The notes beneath the pieces are model-generated. The model did no database searches, was not told the origin of the DNA, and was given only the letters and a program-made list of their open reading frames with translations. Below are positions 1-9,977 of a stretch of 33,624 nucleotides of DNA, one piece after another. The stretch spans positions 1-33,624 of the forward strand of contig JAAUUT010000059.1 of assembly GCA_012031035.1 (NCBI GenBank). The letters run 5' to 3'. Positions within the stretch are counted from its first letter, which is position 1, and the number at the start of each line of letters is the position of its first letter. This DNA is from Candidatus Altimarinota bacterium (GTDB taxonomy: Bacteria > Cyanobacteriota > Cyanobacteriia > Cyanobacteriales > Microcystaceae). The translations under genes were made by a program, and so were the position numbers.

Positions 1-75
1 GTGGACAAGGAGGCAAGGAGACAGGAGGACAAGGAAGACAAGGAGGACAAGGAGGACAAGGAGGACAAGGAAGAA
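1..75. repeat. 9-bp minisatellite, GAGGACAAG type (left copy)
   Basis: About eight tandem units of GAGGACAAG with variants (GTGGACAAG, GAAGACAAG), plus one 8-nt and one 7-nt unit whose sum, 15, keeps the reading frame. The array is open in the frame of the downstream CHASE2 gene and would read as repeated Gly-Gly-Gln. The same unit family, in the same + strand orientation, closes the window at 33542-33624. The array may extend left of the window. Confidence 0.9.
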
Positions 76-1276
76 TACTTACTTCCGACTTCCCAAGTGT
101 TTGGCGCGAACTGAAAGTTGCTTTCATTATCAGCTTGCTGGGGACTTGTTTATTATTAGGAATGCGATCGCTAGGAATCTTACAAACTTGGGAACTACAA
201 GCTTTCGATCGCCTCATGCAACTGCGACCGACCGAACCGAGCGATCGACGCATTCTGGTCGTTACTATCGAAGAAGCTGATATTCAATATCAGACTAAAA
301 ACAACATGACATTGCGAGGATCGCTCTCCGATGAAGCGCTTGCCCAATTATTGCGCAAATTAGCTCCCTATCAACCCAAAGCGATCGCTTCTGATATTAT
401 TCACGATTTTCCCTACGAAAGCGATTTAGCTGACCTTATAAAACAAACGCCGCAATTTGTTGCAATCTGCCGAATCAATAGCCCCCAAAGCAATTTGGTC
501 AGTATTTCTGGGCCGCCCGATCTTCCCGTTCAACAGTTGGGATTTACTAATTTTGCTCTCGATCCCGATAACGTGATTCGCCGCCAGATTTTAGGCATGG
601 CAAGCGATGATGTTTGTCAAAGCGATCGCGCTTTTAGCTTGCAGGTTGCCCTTCGCTATCTGGGCAATCCCTCGCTCAATCTTAGTTCTGACGGTTTGCG
701 AATCGATCGAGTTTTGTTTCGAGAGTTGGATTACGATGCAGGCGGATATCAATTGTCTCCCAAGGATGCACTCGGTGTTCAAATTCTCATCAATTATCGT
801 TCCTCTCTACCTCAACAAATCTCGCTGAGAGAGATTCTCAACGAGTCTGCAAGCGATCGCTTAAAAATTTAGTTAAAGATCGCATTATCCTCATCGGCGT
901 TGCTGGCGAGAAACAAGATCTTCACTTAACGCCTTACAGTATCAATAATCGCCAAATTCCAGGCGTTATCGTTCACGCTCAGATGGTCAGTCAGATTATT
1001 AGCGCCGTGAAAGACGAGCGATCGCTCCTGCGGTGGTGGGATCGTTGGGCAGAAATTGTTTGGATGGGAAGTTGGTCTTTTGTTGGAGGAATTTTGGTTT
1101 TATGGCGGCGATCGCTCTTTTATCGAGGATTTGCGATCGGCATTGCTCTGGTCGTTTTAGTAGGTTCTTGCTATATCTTATTACTTGCAGGCTTTTGGAT
1201 TCCCTTAGTTCCCTCGGCGTTAGGATTAATTGTAACGGGAGCAGGCGTAACGACTTATCTCAAATCCGATCGCTAG
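3..1276 (+). pseudogene. CHASE2-domain membrane protein, 5' partial, one frameshift
   Basis: The frame is open from the window edge through the minisatellite, so the true start lies upstream; the first usable internal start is a TTG at 135. A membrane segment (around IISLLGTCLLLG) is followed by a CHASE2 extracytoplasmic sensor domain (FDRLMQLRPTEPSDRRILVV near its start). The frame stops at 870-872. The expected continuation (KDRIILIGVAGEK, then IPGVIVHAQMVSQI) follows at once in the -1 frame, and the protein ends with two or three hydrophobic helices at 1276. One added A or T in the run at 863-870 restores a single reading frame. No kinase or cyclase follows the membrane helices, so any effector domain must be at the unseen N-terminus; cyanobacterial CHASE2 proteins often carry caspase- or CHAT-like domains there. 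The Gly-Gly-Gln repeat would be a linker just before the first membrane helix. The gene lies next to a DUF928 gene, a pairing that is common in cyanobacteria. Confidence 0.8.
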
Positions 1277-1443
1277 GTAGACAGAATTAAATATTAATTT
1301 GTGGGCGATACAAAAAATTTTATAACCTTTATACATCGTTATATTATGGGCATTGTCTACCTTAAAAAACTTGTAACTTTAATTTTTATCTACCTACTTA
1401 AAAGACAAACTATTAGATCGTCAGAATAAGACGGCTACCGATT

Positions 1444-2241
1444 ATGAATATTGGTAAATTACTTAGAAAAAAAACGATTTTATGTGCTTTTGTAACTTTT
1501 TTGCTCGTTTTTTCCCAAGGATGGATGCAGACAGCACGATCCGAATTTCCCTCGCTAATAGTAGCTTCCCAAGATGAGCCAGATTTTTCAAGTACCGGTA
1601 GACCGGGCAGACAGACATCGGGGGAAAGTCGCGGCAACTGTCCGACGACTACGCTACCGCTGACTGCTTTGATGCCGACTTCAAACTGGGGAAAAACGAC
1701 GCGAGAACGACCGACATTCTGGTTTTACGTTCCCTATTCTCCTCAAGAAGCACCTCTGGGAGAATTTGTTTTGCAGGATATAGAAAGAAACGATTTCGCT
1801 CGAATTCCGTTTATTTTGCCACAAACGCCGGGATTAGTTAGCGTGACGCTTTCCGACGATCGATCGCCCCTAGAAATCGAGAAATGGTATCGTTGGTACT
1901 TCAAACTTTATTGCGATCGCCAAAAATCGTCTAGTCCAATTTTTACTCAGGGTTGGGTGCAGCGAATTTCTCTAACTTCCGAACTCAAAGAACAGATGTA
2001 CAAAAATATAATTTCTACAGCAGATCGGGTTTGGTACGATGCCATCGACGAGCTTGCTAATCGTCGCCTAGCTCAGCCTAACAATGCTCAAATTCTAGCC
2101 GATTGGAATCGTCTTTTGAAAGCCAAGGGAGTGGAAATAGAACTGCCTAATTCAGAAGCGATCGCAGGGAATGTCATTAGCGAGCGGTTAAAATCGACTA
2201 GCGAGCCTCAATATCAAATTTATAAGCCTCTCCGTTGGTAG
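1444..2241 (+). CDS. DUF928 family secreted protein
   Basis: A 265-residue protein with a basic N-terminus and a hydrophobic stretch (around residues 11-27), consistent with a signal peptide and export. The DUF928 core is visible: a Pro-rich entry (LTALMPTSNWGKTT), then FWFYVPYS, the GEFVLQD strand, PGLVSVTL, the W-Y-R-W-Y-F-K-L-Y-C segment, and a Trp-containing GWVQRI strand, followed by a helical C-terminus (YDAIDELANRR). The family is known mainly from cyanobacteria; its biochemical role is not established. Members often lie beside CHASE2, CHAT/TPR or haemagglutinin-like genes, as here. The ATG at 1444 has no strong Shine-Dalgarno sequence but is the only start that keeps the signal peptide. 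Confidence 0.85.
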   Translation: MNIGKLLRKKTILCAFVTFLLVFSQGWMQTARSEFPSLIVASQDEPDFSSTGRPGRQTSGESRGNCPTTTLPLTALMPTSNWGKTTRERPTFWFYVPYSPQEAPLGEFVLQDIERNDFARIPFILPQTPGLVSVTLSDDRSPLEIEKWYRWYFKLYCDRQKSSSPIFTQGWVQRISLTSELKEQMYKNIISTADRVWYDAIDELANRRLAQPNNAQILADWNRLLKAKGVEIELPNSEAIAGNVISERLKSTSEPQYQIYKPLRW

Positions 2242-2311
2242 TTCACACGATGATAAGCTAAACAAATGTGCCTATAACTAAATTTGGTTTAACTTAACAT
2301 TTGGAGATATT

Positions 2312-3358
2312 ATGGTTGGGTCAACGGAGATACCGCATCTTTTAAGAGTAGCGCGTGGGGAAACTTTAGATCGTCCTCCGGTATGGATGATGCGCCAAGC
2401 AGGGCGTTATATGAAAGTTTATCGAGATTTACGCGACAAATACCCTAGTTTTCGCGAAAGATCGGAAAATCCCGACCTGGCAATCGAAATATCATTACAA
2501 CCCTGGTACGCCTTTCAACCGGATGGGGTAATTATGTTTTCTGATATTTTAACTCCCCTCCCAGGTATCGGCATTCCGTTTGATATTATTGAAAGCAAAG
2601 GCCCAATTATCGATCCGCCTATTCGCACCAAAGAACAGATCGATAAACTTCATCCCCTCAACCCCGAAGAATCTCTTCCCTTCATTAAAACTATCCTCAA
2701 AACGCTACGCGCTGAAGTGGGCAATCAATCGACTGTATTGGGTTTTGTCGGCGCACCTTGGACGCTAGCGGCTTATGCCATTGAAGGGAAAAGCTCTAAA
2801 GATTATGCCAAAATCAAAAGTATGGCATTTTCCGAACCTGCGATTTTGCATCAGTTCTTAAGCAAACTCGCCGACGCGATCGCAGTTTACGTCCGCTATC
2901 AAATCGATTGTGGCGCTCAGATAGTACAAATGTTTGATTCCTGGGCAGGCGAACTCTCTCCCCAAGATTACGAAATTTTTGCCTTACCCTATCATCAACA
3001 AGTCGTTCGTCAGGTGAAGGAAACTCACCCCGATACCCCTCTCATTCTTTACATTAGCGGTAGTGCAGGCGTTTTAGAAAGAATGGGTAAATCGGGAGTC
3101 GATATCGTCAGCGTGGATTGGACGGTAGATATGGCAGAAGCAAGACAGCGACTTGGAAATAATATAAAAGTTCAAGGTAATCTCGATCCAGGCGTTTTAT
3201 TTGGTTCGCAAGAAGTTATCAAAGATCGCATTTACGATACCATTCGCAAAGCAGGTAATACAGGTCATATCCTCAACCTCGGTCATGGGGTTTTAGTAGG
3301 AACCCCAGAAGATAACGTGCGCTGCTTCTTCGAGACAGCAAAAGCATTTAGATATTAA
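2312..3358 (+). CDS. hemE: Uroporphyrinogen III decarboxylase
   Basis: HemE catalyses the four decarboxylations of uroporphyrinogen III to coproporphyrinogen III in haem and chlorophyll synthesis, in the cytoplasm. At 348 residues it has the normal family length. Both signature regions are present: [14 protein letters not shown] near residues 21-34 (substrate-binding Arg residues) and [16 protein letters not shown] near 144-159. The conserved C-terminal [15 protein letters not shown] is also present. GGAG lies 7 nt before the ATG. The gene stands alone on the + strand; recN converges on it with an 11-bp gap and no obvious hairpin. The reading frame is intact, unlike that of its neighbour recN. 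Confidence 0.97.
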   Translation: MVGSTEIPHLLRVARGETLDRPPVWMMRQAGRYMKVYRDLRDKYPSFRERSENPDLAIEISLQPWYAFQPDGVIMFSDILTPLPGIGIPFDIIESKGPIIDPPIRTKEQIDKLHPLNPEESLPFIKTILKTLRAEVGNQSTVLGFVGAPWTLAAYAIEGKSSKDYAKIKSMAFSEPAILHQFLSKLADAIAVYVRYQIDCGAQIVQMFDSWAGELSPQDYEIFALPYHQQVVRQVKETHPDTPLILYISGSAGVLERMGKSGVDIVSVDWTVDMAEARQRLGNNIKVQGNLDPGVLFGSQEVIKDRIYDTIRKAGNTGHILNLGHGVLVGTPEDNVRCFFETAKAFRY

Positions 3359-3369
3359 TTCACTTCCTA

Positions 3370-5129
3370 TTATTTATTGCGCGAACGATAGGCTTCTGCT
3401 TTAGTTAGAAGGGATTCTGCAAAGGCGATCGCATCTTTGGCTGAATGTCCTCCCGTAAGCTGTGCTAATTCTTCGCGCCTCGTTTGATGATTTTTTAGGG
3501 GAGTCACTCGCACGACTGTCCTAATTTCTGGTAGGTCGATCTGACCGTTGATTTCGGAATTGGCTATTGACAATTGTTCAATAATATGCTTTTCCACTCG
3601 AAGATGAGCGTCTGCCATTGCTGCAACTAACGGTTGATGAGTGACGCACAACACCTGATGTTTTTGACTTAAATGATGGAGTTTTTCGGCGATCGCTTGG
3701 GCGACTTTTCCCGATACGCCTGCATCAATTTCATCAAAAATCAGCGTTCCCGATTTATTTTCTGAGTCAGAAAACAAGCTTTTAAGGCGAGTAAAAAACG
3801 GCTCATTTCCCCACCAGAAGCAGTGCTGGCCAGGGGTTGAATTTTTTCTCCGGCATTGGGACTAAAATAAAAAACAACGCGATCGCTTCCCGTTGCATTA
3901 GGAGGACAAGGATCGATTTGACAGGCAAAAACTACCTTGTCCATTGCTAACGGTTTTAATTCTTTAACTAATTGTTGTTCGAGTTTTTTTGCAGTTTGTT
4001 GTCGCAATTGCGTCAGTTCTTGACAGGTTTTATGAAGAATATCTTTAGCAATTTGCTCTTCTTGTTCTAATTTTTCGATAGATTGACCGCTATCATTTAA
4101 TTCTTGGAGTTCTTGTTGCAATTTTTGATAAAAAGAAATAACTTCGTCTAAATTGGAGCCATATTTGCGGCAAATTCGTTTTAATAACACGATTCTCTCT
4201 TCTACTTCTGAAAGTCGTTCGGGATCTGCTTCTAATCCATCGCCATAAGCATTGATTTGATTTCCCGCTTCTATAACTTCTGTCAATGCCGTTTTAATGA
4301 TGTCTAAAATCGGCTCGATCCCTTCATCAAATTTGGTCATATCGATTAAAATCGATTCGACTCGTGCTAAGAGATCGGCAACGGCTGGCTGTTCGCTATC
4401 ATTTTGATAGAGTATTTGATAGGCTTGATAGCTCAACTGTTGTAAATCGACGATGTGAGAGAGGCGATCGCGTTCTTGTTCGAGTTGTTCGAGTTCGTTG
4501 GGATCGCTTAAGTTAGCAGATTCTAATTCTTTAACTTGATATTGGAGTAAATCTAAGCGTTGCAATCTTGTTTGCTCCGATTGACGACGCTTTTGTAAAG
4601 CTTTTGATGCCGCTTGAGCCGTTTCATAGGCAGAGGCGACAACTTTTCCTTGTTGCAGAAGAGAATCGCCACCGTAGAGATCGATTAATTCTCGTTGGAT
4701 GCTAGAATCCATTAGTTGTATGGTTTGTCCTTGGGCGGTAATTTCCACCAAGCGATCGCGCAGTTGCGCCATCAACTGACGGTTAGCTAATATGCCATTA
4801 ATTCTAGAACGCGATCGCAAAGACTCTTTCGCAATAGACAATTCCCGACTGCAAACTAAGCTTCCATCTTCTAACAAATCGATTTCTTGTTCTTGCAGCC
4901 ACTTTTGCACCTCGGCTGTGACTTGAAACGTCGCTTCAATAGTCGCCTGTTTTGCACCTTGGCGAATGACGCGATGATTAACTTTTCCTCCCAATACAAT
5001 ATCAATTGCATCTAAAATAATCGACTTTCCCGCACCCGTTTCCCCCGTCAGTACGGTCAATCCGCGCACGAACTCCAGTTCCAACTGGTCGATCAAAGCA
5101 AAATTTTCAATTCTCAACAAACAGAGCAT
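3370..5129 (-). pseudogene. recN: DNA repair ATPase RecN, single frameshift
   Basis: RecN is an SMC-like ATPase acting in double-strand-break repair. The first 462 codons (5129 down to 3741) carry the Walker A GETGAGKS (residues 29-36), a long Gln/Leu/Glu-rich coiled coil, and the ABC signature ASGGEMSRFLLALK. The frame then runs into junk and stops. The missing end, with Walker B (TLIFDEIDAGVSG) and the D/H-loop region (VLCVTHQPLVAAMADAH), lies in another frame at 3370-3777. Adding one T to the coding-strand run (+ strand AAAA at 3771-3774) joins ALKACF to SDSENKSGTLIFDE and gives a full-length protein of about 585 residues. All motifs are otherwise intact, so a base-call error or a very recent mutation is likelier than old decay. 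Confidence 0.9.
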
Positions 5130-5150
5130 TCTGAATTAATTAGTCTGATT

Positions 5151-5181
5151 ATGAATTCTGAATAATGAATCCTGAATAACA
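5151..5181. repeat. Short degenerate tandem repeat (TGAATAA / GAATCC type)
   Basis: An AT-rich run with repeated TGAATAA, TGAATCC and GAATTCTGAATAA steps lies just upstream of recN. It resembles the short tandem repeats scattered through many cyanobacterial intergenic regions. No function is evident. Confidence 0.45.
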
Positions 5182-5344
5182 AGCCGCCTCAAGAATACAA
5201 TTCAAGAACGGTTGAAGATTTATATCCTACTCAATTTAGTAATCTGACTTGAGAAAGAAGTTGTTACAATAGTTTACAAAGCTAAAATATAAATTCCATC
5301 CTAACCCTAAATTAAAAGCAATTTTAACGTCTGGATTCAAACCC

Positions 5345-7351
5345 ATGTCTCAAACTATCCTACCGCCAGAGTTACCCACTCAAGAGATTGTAACGATTGA
5401 ATCTCAGCCACGACACATTCCAGAAAAACATCGAGAAAACTTAGGTCCAGTAAGCGATACTGCGCCTGAGAGTTGGCGATACAATCCAGACAAAATTAAT
5501 GCGTACTACCGCTATCGTCCCCTACGAGTAATCTGGCGGTTGTTGGAAATTGGTTTACCACTGTTTTGGTTTTTTTTCCGGTCGTGGATGGATAAAATTA
5601 ACGGAAATAGCGATCGCAACTTGCCAAAACGAGCCATACAGCTTAGAGAGATGTTAACGAGCTTGGGCCCGACTTATATTAAAGTAGGACAAGCACTATC
5701 GACGCGACCCGATTTAGTACCGCCCTCTTATCTCAACGAGTTAACAGCACTGCAAGACCAACTTCCCTCATTTCCTAACGAAGTTGCTTATCGTTTTATC
5801 GAAGAAGAATTAGGCGCAACCCCCACAGAAATTTATGCAGAACTCTCCGAAAAACCGATCGCAGCCGCTTCTTTAGGACAAGTCTATCAAGGTCGTCTCA
5901 AAACAGGTGAAAAAGTCGCCGTCAAAGTTCAACGTCCCGATCTAACGCGACGCATTACCTTAGATATTTATATCATGCGTTCCCTGGCCGGCTGGGTGCA
6001 AAAAAATATCAAGCGAGTTCGTTCCAATTTAGTCGCTATTACTGACGAACTTGCCAGTCGGATTTTTGAAGAGATGAATTATTGTCAAGAAGGCAAAAAC
6101 GCAGAAAAATTTGCCGAACTTTACGGACATCTCCCCGAAGTTTACGTTCCTAAGATTTATTGGGAATATACGGGACGGCGAGTGCTAACAATGGAATGGA
6201 TCGACGGAACAAAATTAACCAATCTTCCAGCCATTCAAGCACAAGGAATCGATGCGACTCATTTGGTAGAAGTTGGCGTAAATTGTTCTTTGCGCCAACT
6301 TTTAGAACATGGATTTTTTCATGCCGATCCTCACCCTGGCAATTTATTAGCAACAAGGGACGGAAAATTAGCTTATCTAGACTTTGGCATGATGAGCGAG
6401 ATTAAACCCTATCAACGCTACGGGTTGATAGAAGCTGTCGTGCATTTAGTCAATCGAGATTTTGAGGCTTTGGCAGATGATTATGTCAAATTAGAATTTC
6501 TGACTCCCGATACCGATTTAACGCCAATTATTCCGGCGCTAGCGCAGGTATTTGGCAATGCGTTAGGTGCTAGCGTATCGGAGTTAAACTTCAAAAGTCT
6601 GACCGACCAGATGTCGGAAATGATGTATGAATTTCCTTTTAGAGTCCCTGCTTATTATGCTTTAATCATTCGTTCGATGGTGACGTTAGAAGGGATTGCG
6701 ATCGGCATCGATCCTAATTTTAAGGTGCTTAATAAAGCATATCCTTATATTGCTAAACGCTTGCTTACCGATTCTTCAACGGAATTGCGATCGTCTTTAC
6801 GCGACTTATTATTTAGAGATGAAAAGTTTCGTTGGAATCGATTGGAAAATTTGTTACGCAATGCCAAAAATTCTCCCGATTACAATTTTGATAATGTGTT
6901 AAATCAAGGCGTTGATTTTCTGTTTAGCGATCGCGGCTCATTTATTCGTGAAAAATTAGTCGATGAAGTTGTCAATGCACTCGATATTTTTGGTCGTAGA
7001 ACTTGGTTTAATTTATCGACAGTCGTGCGCGAACAAGTTGGATTAGCCGTTCAAGAAACGCCTCCAGAATTGAGAGAAAATTCTCAAAGTTTAGAACACA
7101 TTAAAAATATCATTAAGATATTACAAGAAACACCTGGTTTCGATCCTCTGCGATTATTGCCCGTTATCAATCGACTGCTTAGAAATTCAGAAACTCAACA
7201 CATGGGACAACAAGTGGCAGAAAAGTTAATCCAAAAAGCTTTTGTCAGATTTCTTCGCAATCTTCTTTTAGAAACTGAATCGCCTCAAAATAGAAGTCCT
7301 CATAATTGGGAGACTCCAAAATCTTTACCGCCAGCAACAACTTTTCAGTAA
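5345..7351 (+). CDS. ABC1/UbiB-family atypical protein kinase-like protein
   Basis: A 668-residue member of the ABC1K/AarF/UbiB family, which in plastids and cyanobacteria is linked to prenyl-lipid (plastoquinone, tocopherol) metabolism. The diagnostic KxGQ motif (YIKVGQALSTRPDL), the Ala-rich loop replacing the usual Gly-rich loop (AAASLGQVYQG), the VAVKVQRP lysine strand, the catalytic-loop HADPHPGNLL and the LDFGMMS metal-binding motif are all visible. Residues 66-80 (LLEIGLPLFWFFFRS) are hydrophobic and could contact the membrane. The C-terminal third is helical with no recognised domain. The ATG at 5345 follows a 215-bp gap from the divergent recN. The exact substrate cannot be read from sequence. 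Confidence 0.92.
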   Translation: MSQTILPPELPTQEIVTIESQPRHIPEKHRENLGPVSDTAPESWRYNPDKINAYYRYRPLRVIWRLLEIGLPLFWFFFRSWMDKINGNSDRNLPKRAIQLREMLTSLGPTYIKVGQALSTRPDLVPPSYLNELTALQDQLPSFPNEVAYRFIEEELGATPTEIYAELSEKPIAAASLGQVYQGRLKTGEKVAVKVQRPDLTRRITLDIYIMRSLAGWVQKNIKRVRSNLVAITDELASRIFEEMNYCQEGKNAEKFAELYGHLPEVYVPKIYWEYTGRRVLTMEWIDGTKLTNLPAIQAQGIDATHLVEVGVNCSLRQLLEHGFFHADPHPGNLLATRDGKLAYLDFGMMSEIKPYQRYGLIEAVVHLVNRDFEALADDYVKLEFLTPDTDLTPIIPALAQVFGNALGASVSELNFKSLTDQMSEMMYEFPFRVPAYYALIIRSMVTLEGIAIGIDPNFKVLNKAYPYIAKRLLTDSSTELRSSLRDLLFRDEKFRWNRLENLLRNAKNSPDYNFDNVLNQGVDFLFSDRGSFIREKLVDEVVNALDIFGRRTWFNLSTVVREQVGLAVQETPPELRENSQSLEHIKNIIKILQETPGFDPLRLLPVINRLLRNSETQHMGQQVAEKLIQKAFVRFLRNLLLETESPQNRSPHNWETPKSLPPATTFQ

Positions 7352-7372
7352 AATCTTAAAGCGCTAACAAAA

Positions 7373-7403
7373 ACTCCTTGCTAGTTAAAACATAGCAAGG
7401 AGT
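7373..7403. terminator. Hairpin between convergent genes
   Basis: A perfect 11-bp stem, ACTCCTTGCTA / TAGCAAGGAGT, with a 9-nt loop. It sits between the ABC1-family gene (ends 7351, +) and the glycosyltransferase gene (ends 7440, -). The tails are A/T-rich but neither side has a clean T-run, so this is a probable bidirectional terminator rather than a textbook one. Confidence 0.6.
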
Positions 7404-7439
7404 AACTGGGAGTTATTTAGTTTATCCAAGAAGGATTAT

Positions 7440-8711
7440 TTAGGCGCTGACCGAACCTAAAGCAACAACCGATTTCTCCTCGATCAGTTGAGTATAAATA
7501 ATACCGAGTTGAGATGCTACCCCACTCCAGCTAAACTTTTCCTCAACGCGCTTTCTCGCATTTTCTCCCAAGCGATCGCGCCATTGGGGATCGTTTAGAA
7601 TTCTATCGATGGCTTTAGCAAAAGACTCGACATCTTTCGGTGGCGCGAGTAGTCCCGTTTCTTCAGGGACGACGGTAAATTGCAACCCGCCGACATCGCT
7701 GGCGACCACAGGCGTACCGCTTGCCATCGCTTCGATCGCAACTAAACCAAAGGGTTCGTAGTGACTGGGAACGACGCAAACATCAGCCGCCGCATAATAA
7801 AACGGTAATTGTTCCTCGCCAATGCGTCCGGGGAAGCGAGTTTTTTCCTTTAATCCGAGTTCGTCAACAATCTCTTCGATTCGTTCCCGTTCTATGCCGT
7901 CGCTTTGACCGGGACGGGAACCGCCGCCAATCAGTAAGACTAGATTGGGATCGTTGCGCCACTGCGAAGCATTGACGGCACGCACGAGGGTTTCTATCCC
8001 CTTGCGTTTGTCAAAACGTCCCACGTACAAGACGACTTTTGCATCGGGGGCAATGCCTAACGCCCTTCTTGCCGTTTTGCGAGAGAGCGCACCATAATGA
8101 TCGATATCGGTTCCGCAGGGAACAATGGAAATTTTACCTTTTATCGAAACGAGCGATCGCATATGATCTTGTTCTTGCGGACTAGTAGCGACAATGCAAT
8201 CGTCATTTTCTAGGCAATCTTTTTCTACCTTTAAGCGGGTGCTGGCAATCATGGGAATCGTAGAGACTGACTTATATTTGACTGCACCCAAAGAATGATA
8301 AGTATGAACGACAGGTAGCGACAATCTGCGTTTTAGTTCGAGTCCTACCCAGCCAGAAATCCAGTAGTTAGTGTGTATGAGAGAGTAATTAATGTCTTCT
8401 TTTTCTGCAAACTTCAGCAGTGCTTCTACAAACTGATGGCGATAGCCAAATATTTCATCGCGCGGTACGAATTCTTCCGGCCCGGCTGTTAAACGAATGG
8501 TACGACAATTAGGGGCGTGTTCTACGATTTTGGGCTGTTCTGCGCCACTTGCACGAGTAAACATATCTACTCTCCATCCCTGTCGTGCTAGTTCTTCTCC
8601 TACGTGGCGCACGTAAACATTCTGTCCACCCGCTTCTTCTTTACCAATTTCTACAGCGGGGTCGCCGTGAACGGAAATGAGTGCTATGGACTTAAGTTGT
8701 TTTTTATTCAT
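7440..8711 (-). CDS. GT4-family glycosyltransferase (sucrose-phosphate-synthase/MshA-like)
   Basis: A 423-residue GT-B retaining glycosyltransferase. The N-terminal domain has HGDPAVEIGKEEAGGQNVYV; the GGQNVYV loop is typical of the sucrose-synthase/SPS/MshA branch of family 4. The C-terminal Rossmann domain has VVLYVGRFDKRKGIETLV and the EX7E nucleotide-sugar motif (HYEPFGLVAIEAMASGTPVV). It is cytosolic with no membrane helix. The acceptor sugar cannot be deduced; sucrose-related or cell-envelope glycan synthesis are both possible. It is transcribed alone, 346 bp from the divergent tRNA-Ser. The ATG at 8711 has only a weak ribosome-binding site. Confidence 0.88.
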   Translation of the reverse strand: MNKKQLKSIALISVHGDPAVEIGKEEAGGQNVYVRHVGEELARQGWRVDMFTRASGAEQPKIVEHAPNCRTIRLTAGPEEFVPRDEIFGYRHQFVEALLKFAEKEDINYSLIHTNYWISGWVGLELKRRLSLPVVHTYHSLGAVKYKSVSTIPMIASTRLKVEKDCLENDDCIVATSPQEQDHMRSLVSIKGKISIVPCGTDIDHYGALSRKTARRALGIAPDAKVVLYVGRFDKRKGIETLVRAVNASQWRNDPNLVLLIGGGSRPGQSDGIERERIEEIVDELGLKEKTRFPGRIGEEQLPFYYAAADVCVVPSHYEPFGLVAIEAMASGTPVVASDVGGLQFTVVPEETGLLAPPKDVESFAKAIDRILNDPQWRDRLGENARKRVEEKFSWSGVASQLGIIYTQLIEEKSVVALGSVSA

Positions 8712-9058
8712 TCTTTATTAAAACCTCAAATGGGACAAGGGTTAGGATAAGTTTTCGGCAATTAATTGCTTTGACTTTAAAATTCCATCCCTTTTAATAG
8801 GAGTTTTCGCTTCTTGAGAAGCCTATAATCTGCTTGTTTGAGCAGAATTCTCCTCTTGATATGCAAAGATACAAATCTTTTCAAAAATTATCGAGATCTT
8901 TAAGTTTGCCTCCTTGACAGATAAGCGTTGATGAGCATGGTTTGACTTTATTATACACGGAGCTTGGTAAAAAACTGTAACATAACATCACAAAATTTTT
9001 CGATAGTTCTATGAGCGATCGCAAATAAAATCTGCTATATTGTAAGTCTGTGACCATT
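8712..9058. other. Intergenic region without a recognisable gene
   Basis: I see no coding remnant here. The right end holds a likely tRNA promoter: an extended -10 TGCTATATT (TATATT at 9036-9041), 18 bp before the tRNA, with no convincing -35. One HIP1 octamer lies just upstream of it. The left part should contain the promoter of the glycosyltransferase gene, but no clear box is visible. Confidence 0.6.
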
Positions 9059-9150
9059 GGAGAGGTGGCTGAGTGGTCGAAAGCGGCAGATTGCTAATCT
9101 GTTGTACGGTTCGAAAGTCCGTACCGAGGGTTCGAATCCCTCCCTCTCCG
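9059..9150 (+). tRNA. tRNA-Ser (anticodon GCT)
   Basis: A class II tRNA of 92 nt. The acceptor stem GGAGAGG (9059-9065) pairs with CCTCTCC (9143-9149), and 9150 G is the discriminator. The anticodon arm is GCAGA-TTGCTAA-TCTGT with anticodon GCT at 9093-9095. A long variable arm as expected for tRNA-Ser follows, and the T arm is GAGGG-TTCGAAT-CCCTC. The 3' CCA is not encoded, as is common in cyanobacteria. It reads AGC/AGU codons. Confidence 0.97.
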
Positions 9151-9398
9151 TTTTCAGCCTCGATTTAATACGATTCCATTAATGAATCAGTGCGATCGGC
9201 TCTGTTGCTGCGTGGAATGCGATCGCAATCTGCATAAGGCACGACAGGAAATGAGCGAGCATTTTTTGAAGAGAGCAAGACAATTTTCCTTGCTATTGAT
9301 TAATTTTTTAAATATTTAAACGATTGGGTTGAATAAATCACCAAGATTTGTTTATCTTATACTTTGAACTTTTGAAACATGAATTAAAAAACAAAATT

Positions 9399-9827
9399 AT
9401 GGCAAGAAGAAGAAGAGTAAGTGGATTCATGAGAGACTTTCAGGAATTTGCTCTGAAAGGGAATATTGTTGATTTAGCAGTTGCCGTTATTATTGGTGCT
9501 GCTTTTGGCAAAATAGTTACATCGCTTATTGAAGATTTGGTTACGCCTGCTATTCTCAATCCAGCTTTACAAGCAGCACAGGTGGACGATTTAGCCAAAT
9601 TGTCATTCAATGGCATCAAATATGGGTCGTTTCTAGCTGCGGTGCTAAATTTTATCGTTATTGCATTTGTCTTATTTTTAATAATTCGTGCCCTCGCTAA
9701 ATTCAAGCGAGAGGAAGAAGTTATAGCTGCTGAAGAACCACCAGCACTCGATCCCGTTATACAATCGCAAGAAAGACTTACAAGCGCGATCGATAGATTA
9801 ACACAAACTATCGATGCTCAAAAGTAA
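9399..9827 (+). CDS. mscL: Large-conductance mechanosensitive channel
   Basis: MscL opens under membrane tension to release solutes on hypo-osmotic shock; it is a homopentamer in the cytoplasmic membrane. I chose the ATG at 9399 (142 residues), because the N-terminal amphipathic segment (GFMRDFQEFALKGNIVDLAV) is the usual start of the family. The 17 extra codons back to a TTG at 9348 have no family counterpart. TM1 is roughly residues 24-48 with the pore-lining Gly/Ala pattern (AVAVIIGAAFGKIV). TM2 is about 75-97 (VLNFIVIAFVLFLIIRAL), followed by the charged FKREEE stretch and a C-terminal helix. The gene stands alone downstream of tRNA-Ser, with a weak ribosome-binding site. Confidence 0.95.
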   Translation: MARRRRVSGFMRDFQEFALKGNIVDLAVAVIIGAAFGKIVTSLIEDLVTPAILNPALQAAQVDDLAKLSFNGIKYGSFLAAVLNFIVIAFVLFLIIRALAKFKREEEVIAAEEPPALDPVIQSQERLTSAIDRLTQTIDAQK

Positions 9828-9891
9828 TTAGTAAATGGGGAAAGGAAAAAAGAAATAGGCAATAGTTTTTGAAGGTAGAGGACAGATTTTA

Positions 9892-9976
9892 ATTACGAAT
9901 TACTTTCCCGACGCGGACGCAACGTAGAGACGCGATATATCGCGTCTCTATGGAGCATCGACGAATTACGAATTAA
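9892..9976. repeat. AATTACG repeats split by a 26-bp perfect palindrome
   Basis: AATTACGAATTAC at 9892-9904 and GACGAATTACGAATTA at 9960-9975 are short tandem repeats of the same AATTACG unit. Between them, 9925-9950 is a perfect palindrome, TAGAGACGCGATA / TATCGCGTCTCTA. The layout looks like a palindromic element inside an older tandem repeat. Palindromes of this general GAGACGCG..CGCGTCTC form are common dispersed elements in cyanobacteria. A close relative lies at 11046-11073. Confidence 0.75.
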
Positions 9977-9977
9977 A

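Noticed and set aside
860..880. Programmed -1 frameshift in the CHASE2 gene at CGCTTAAAAATTT.
   Set aside because: The shift direction fits, but the codons in the ribosome would be TTA-AAA, and TTA re-pairs poorly after slipping to CTT. No downstream structure is obvious. A one-base deletion is simpler.
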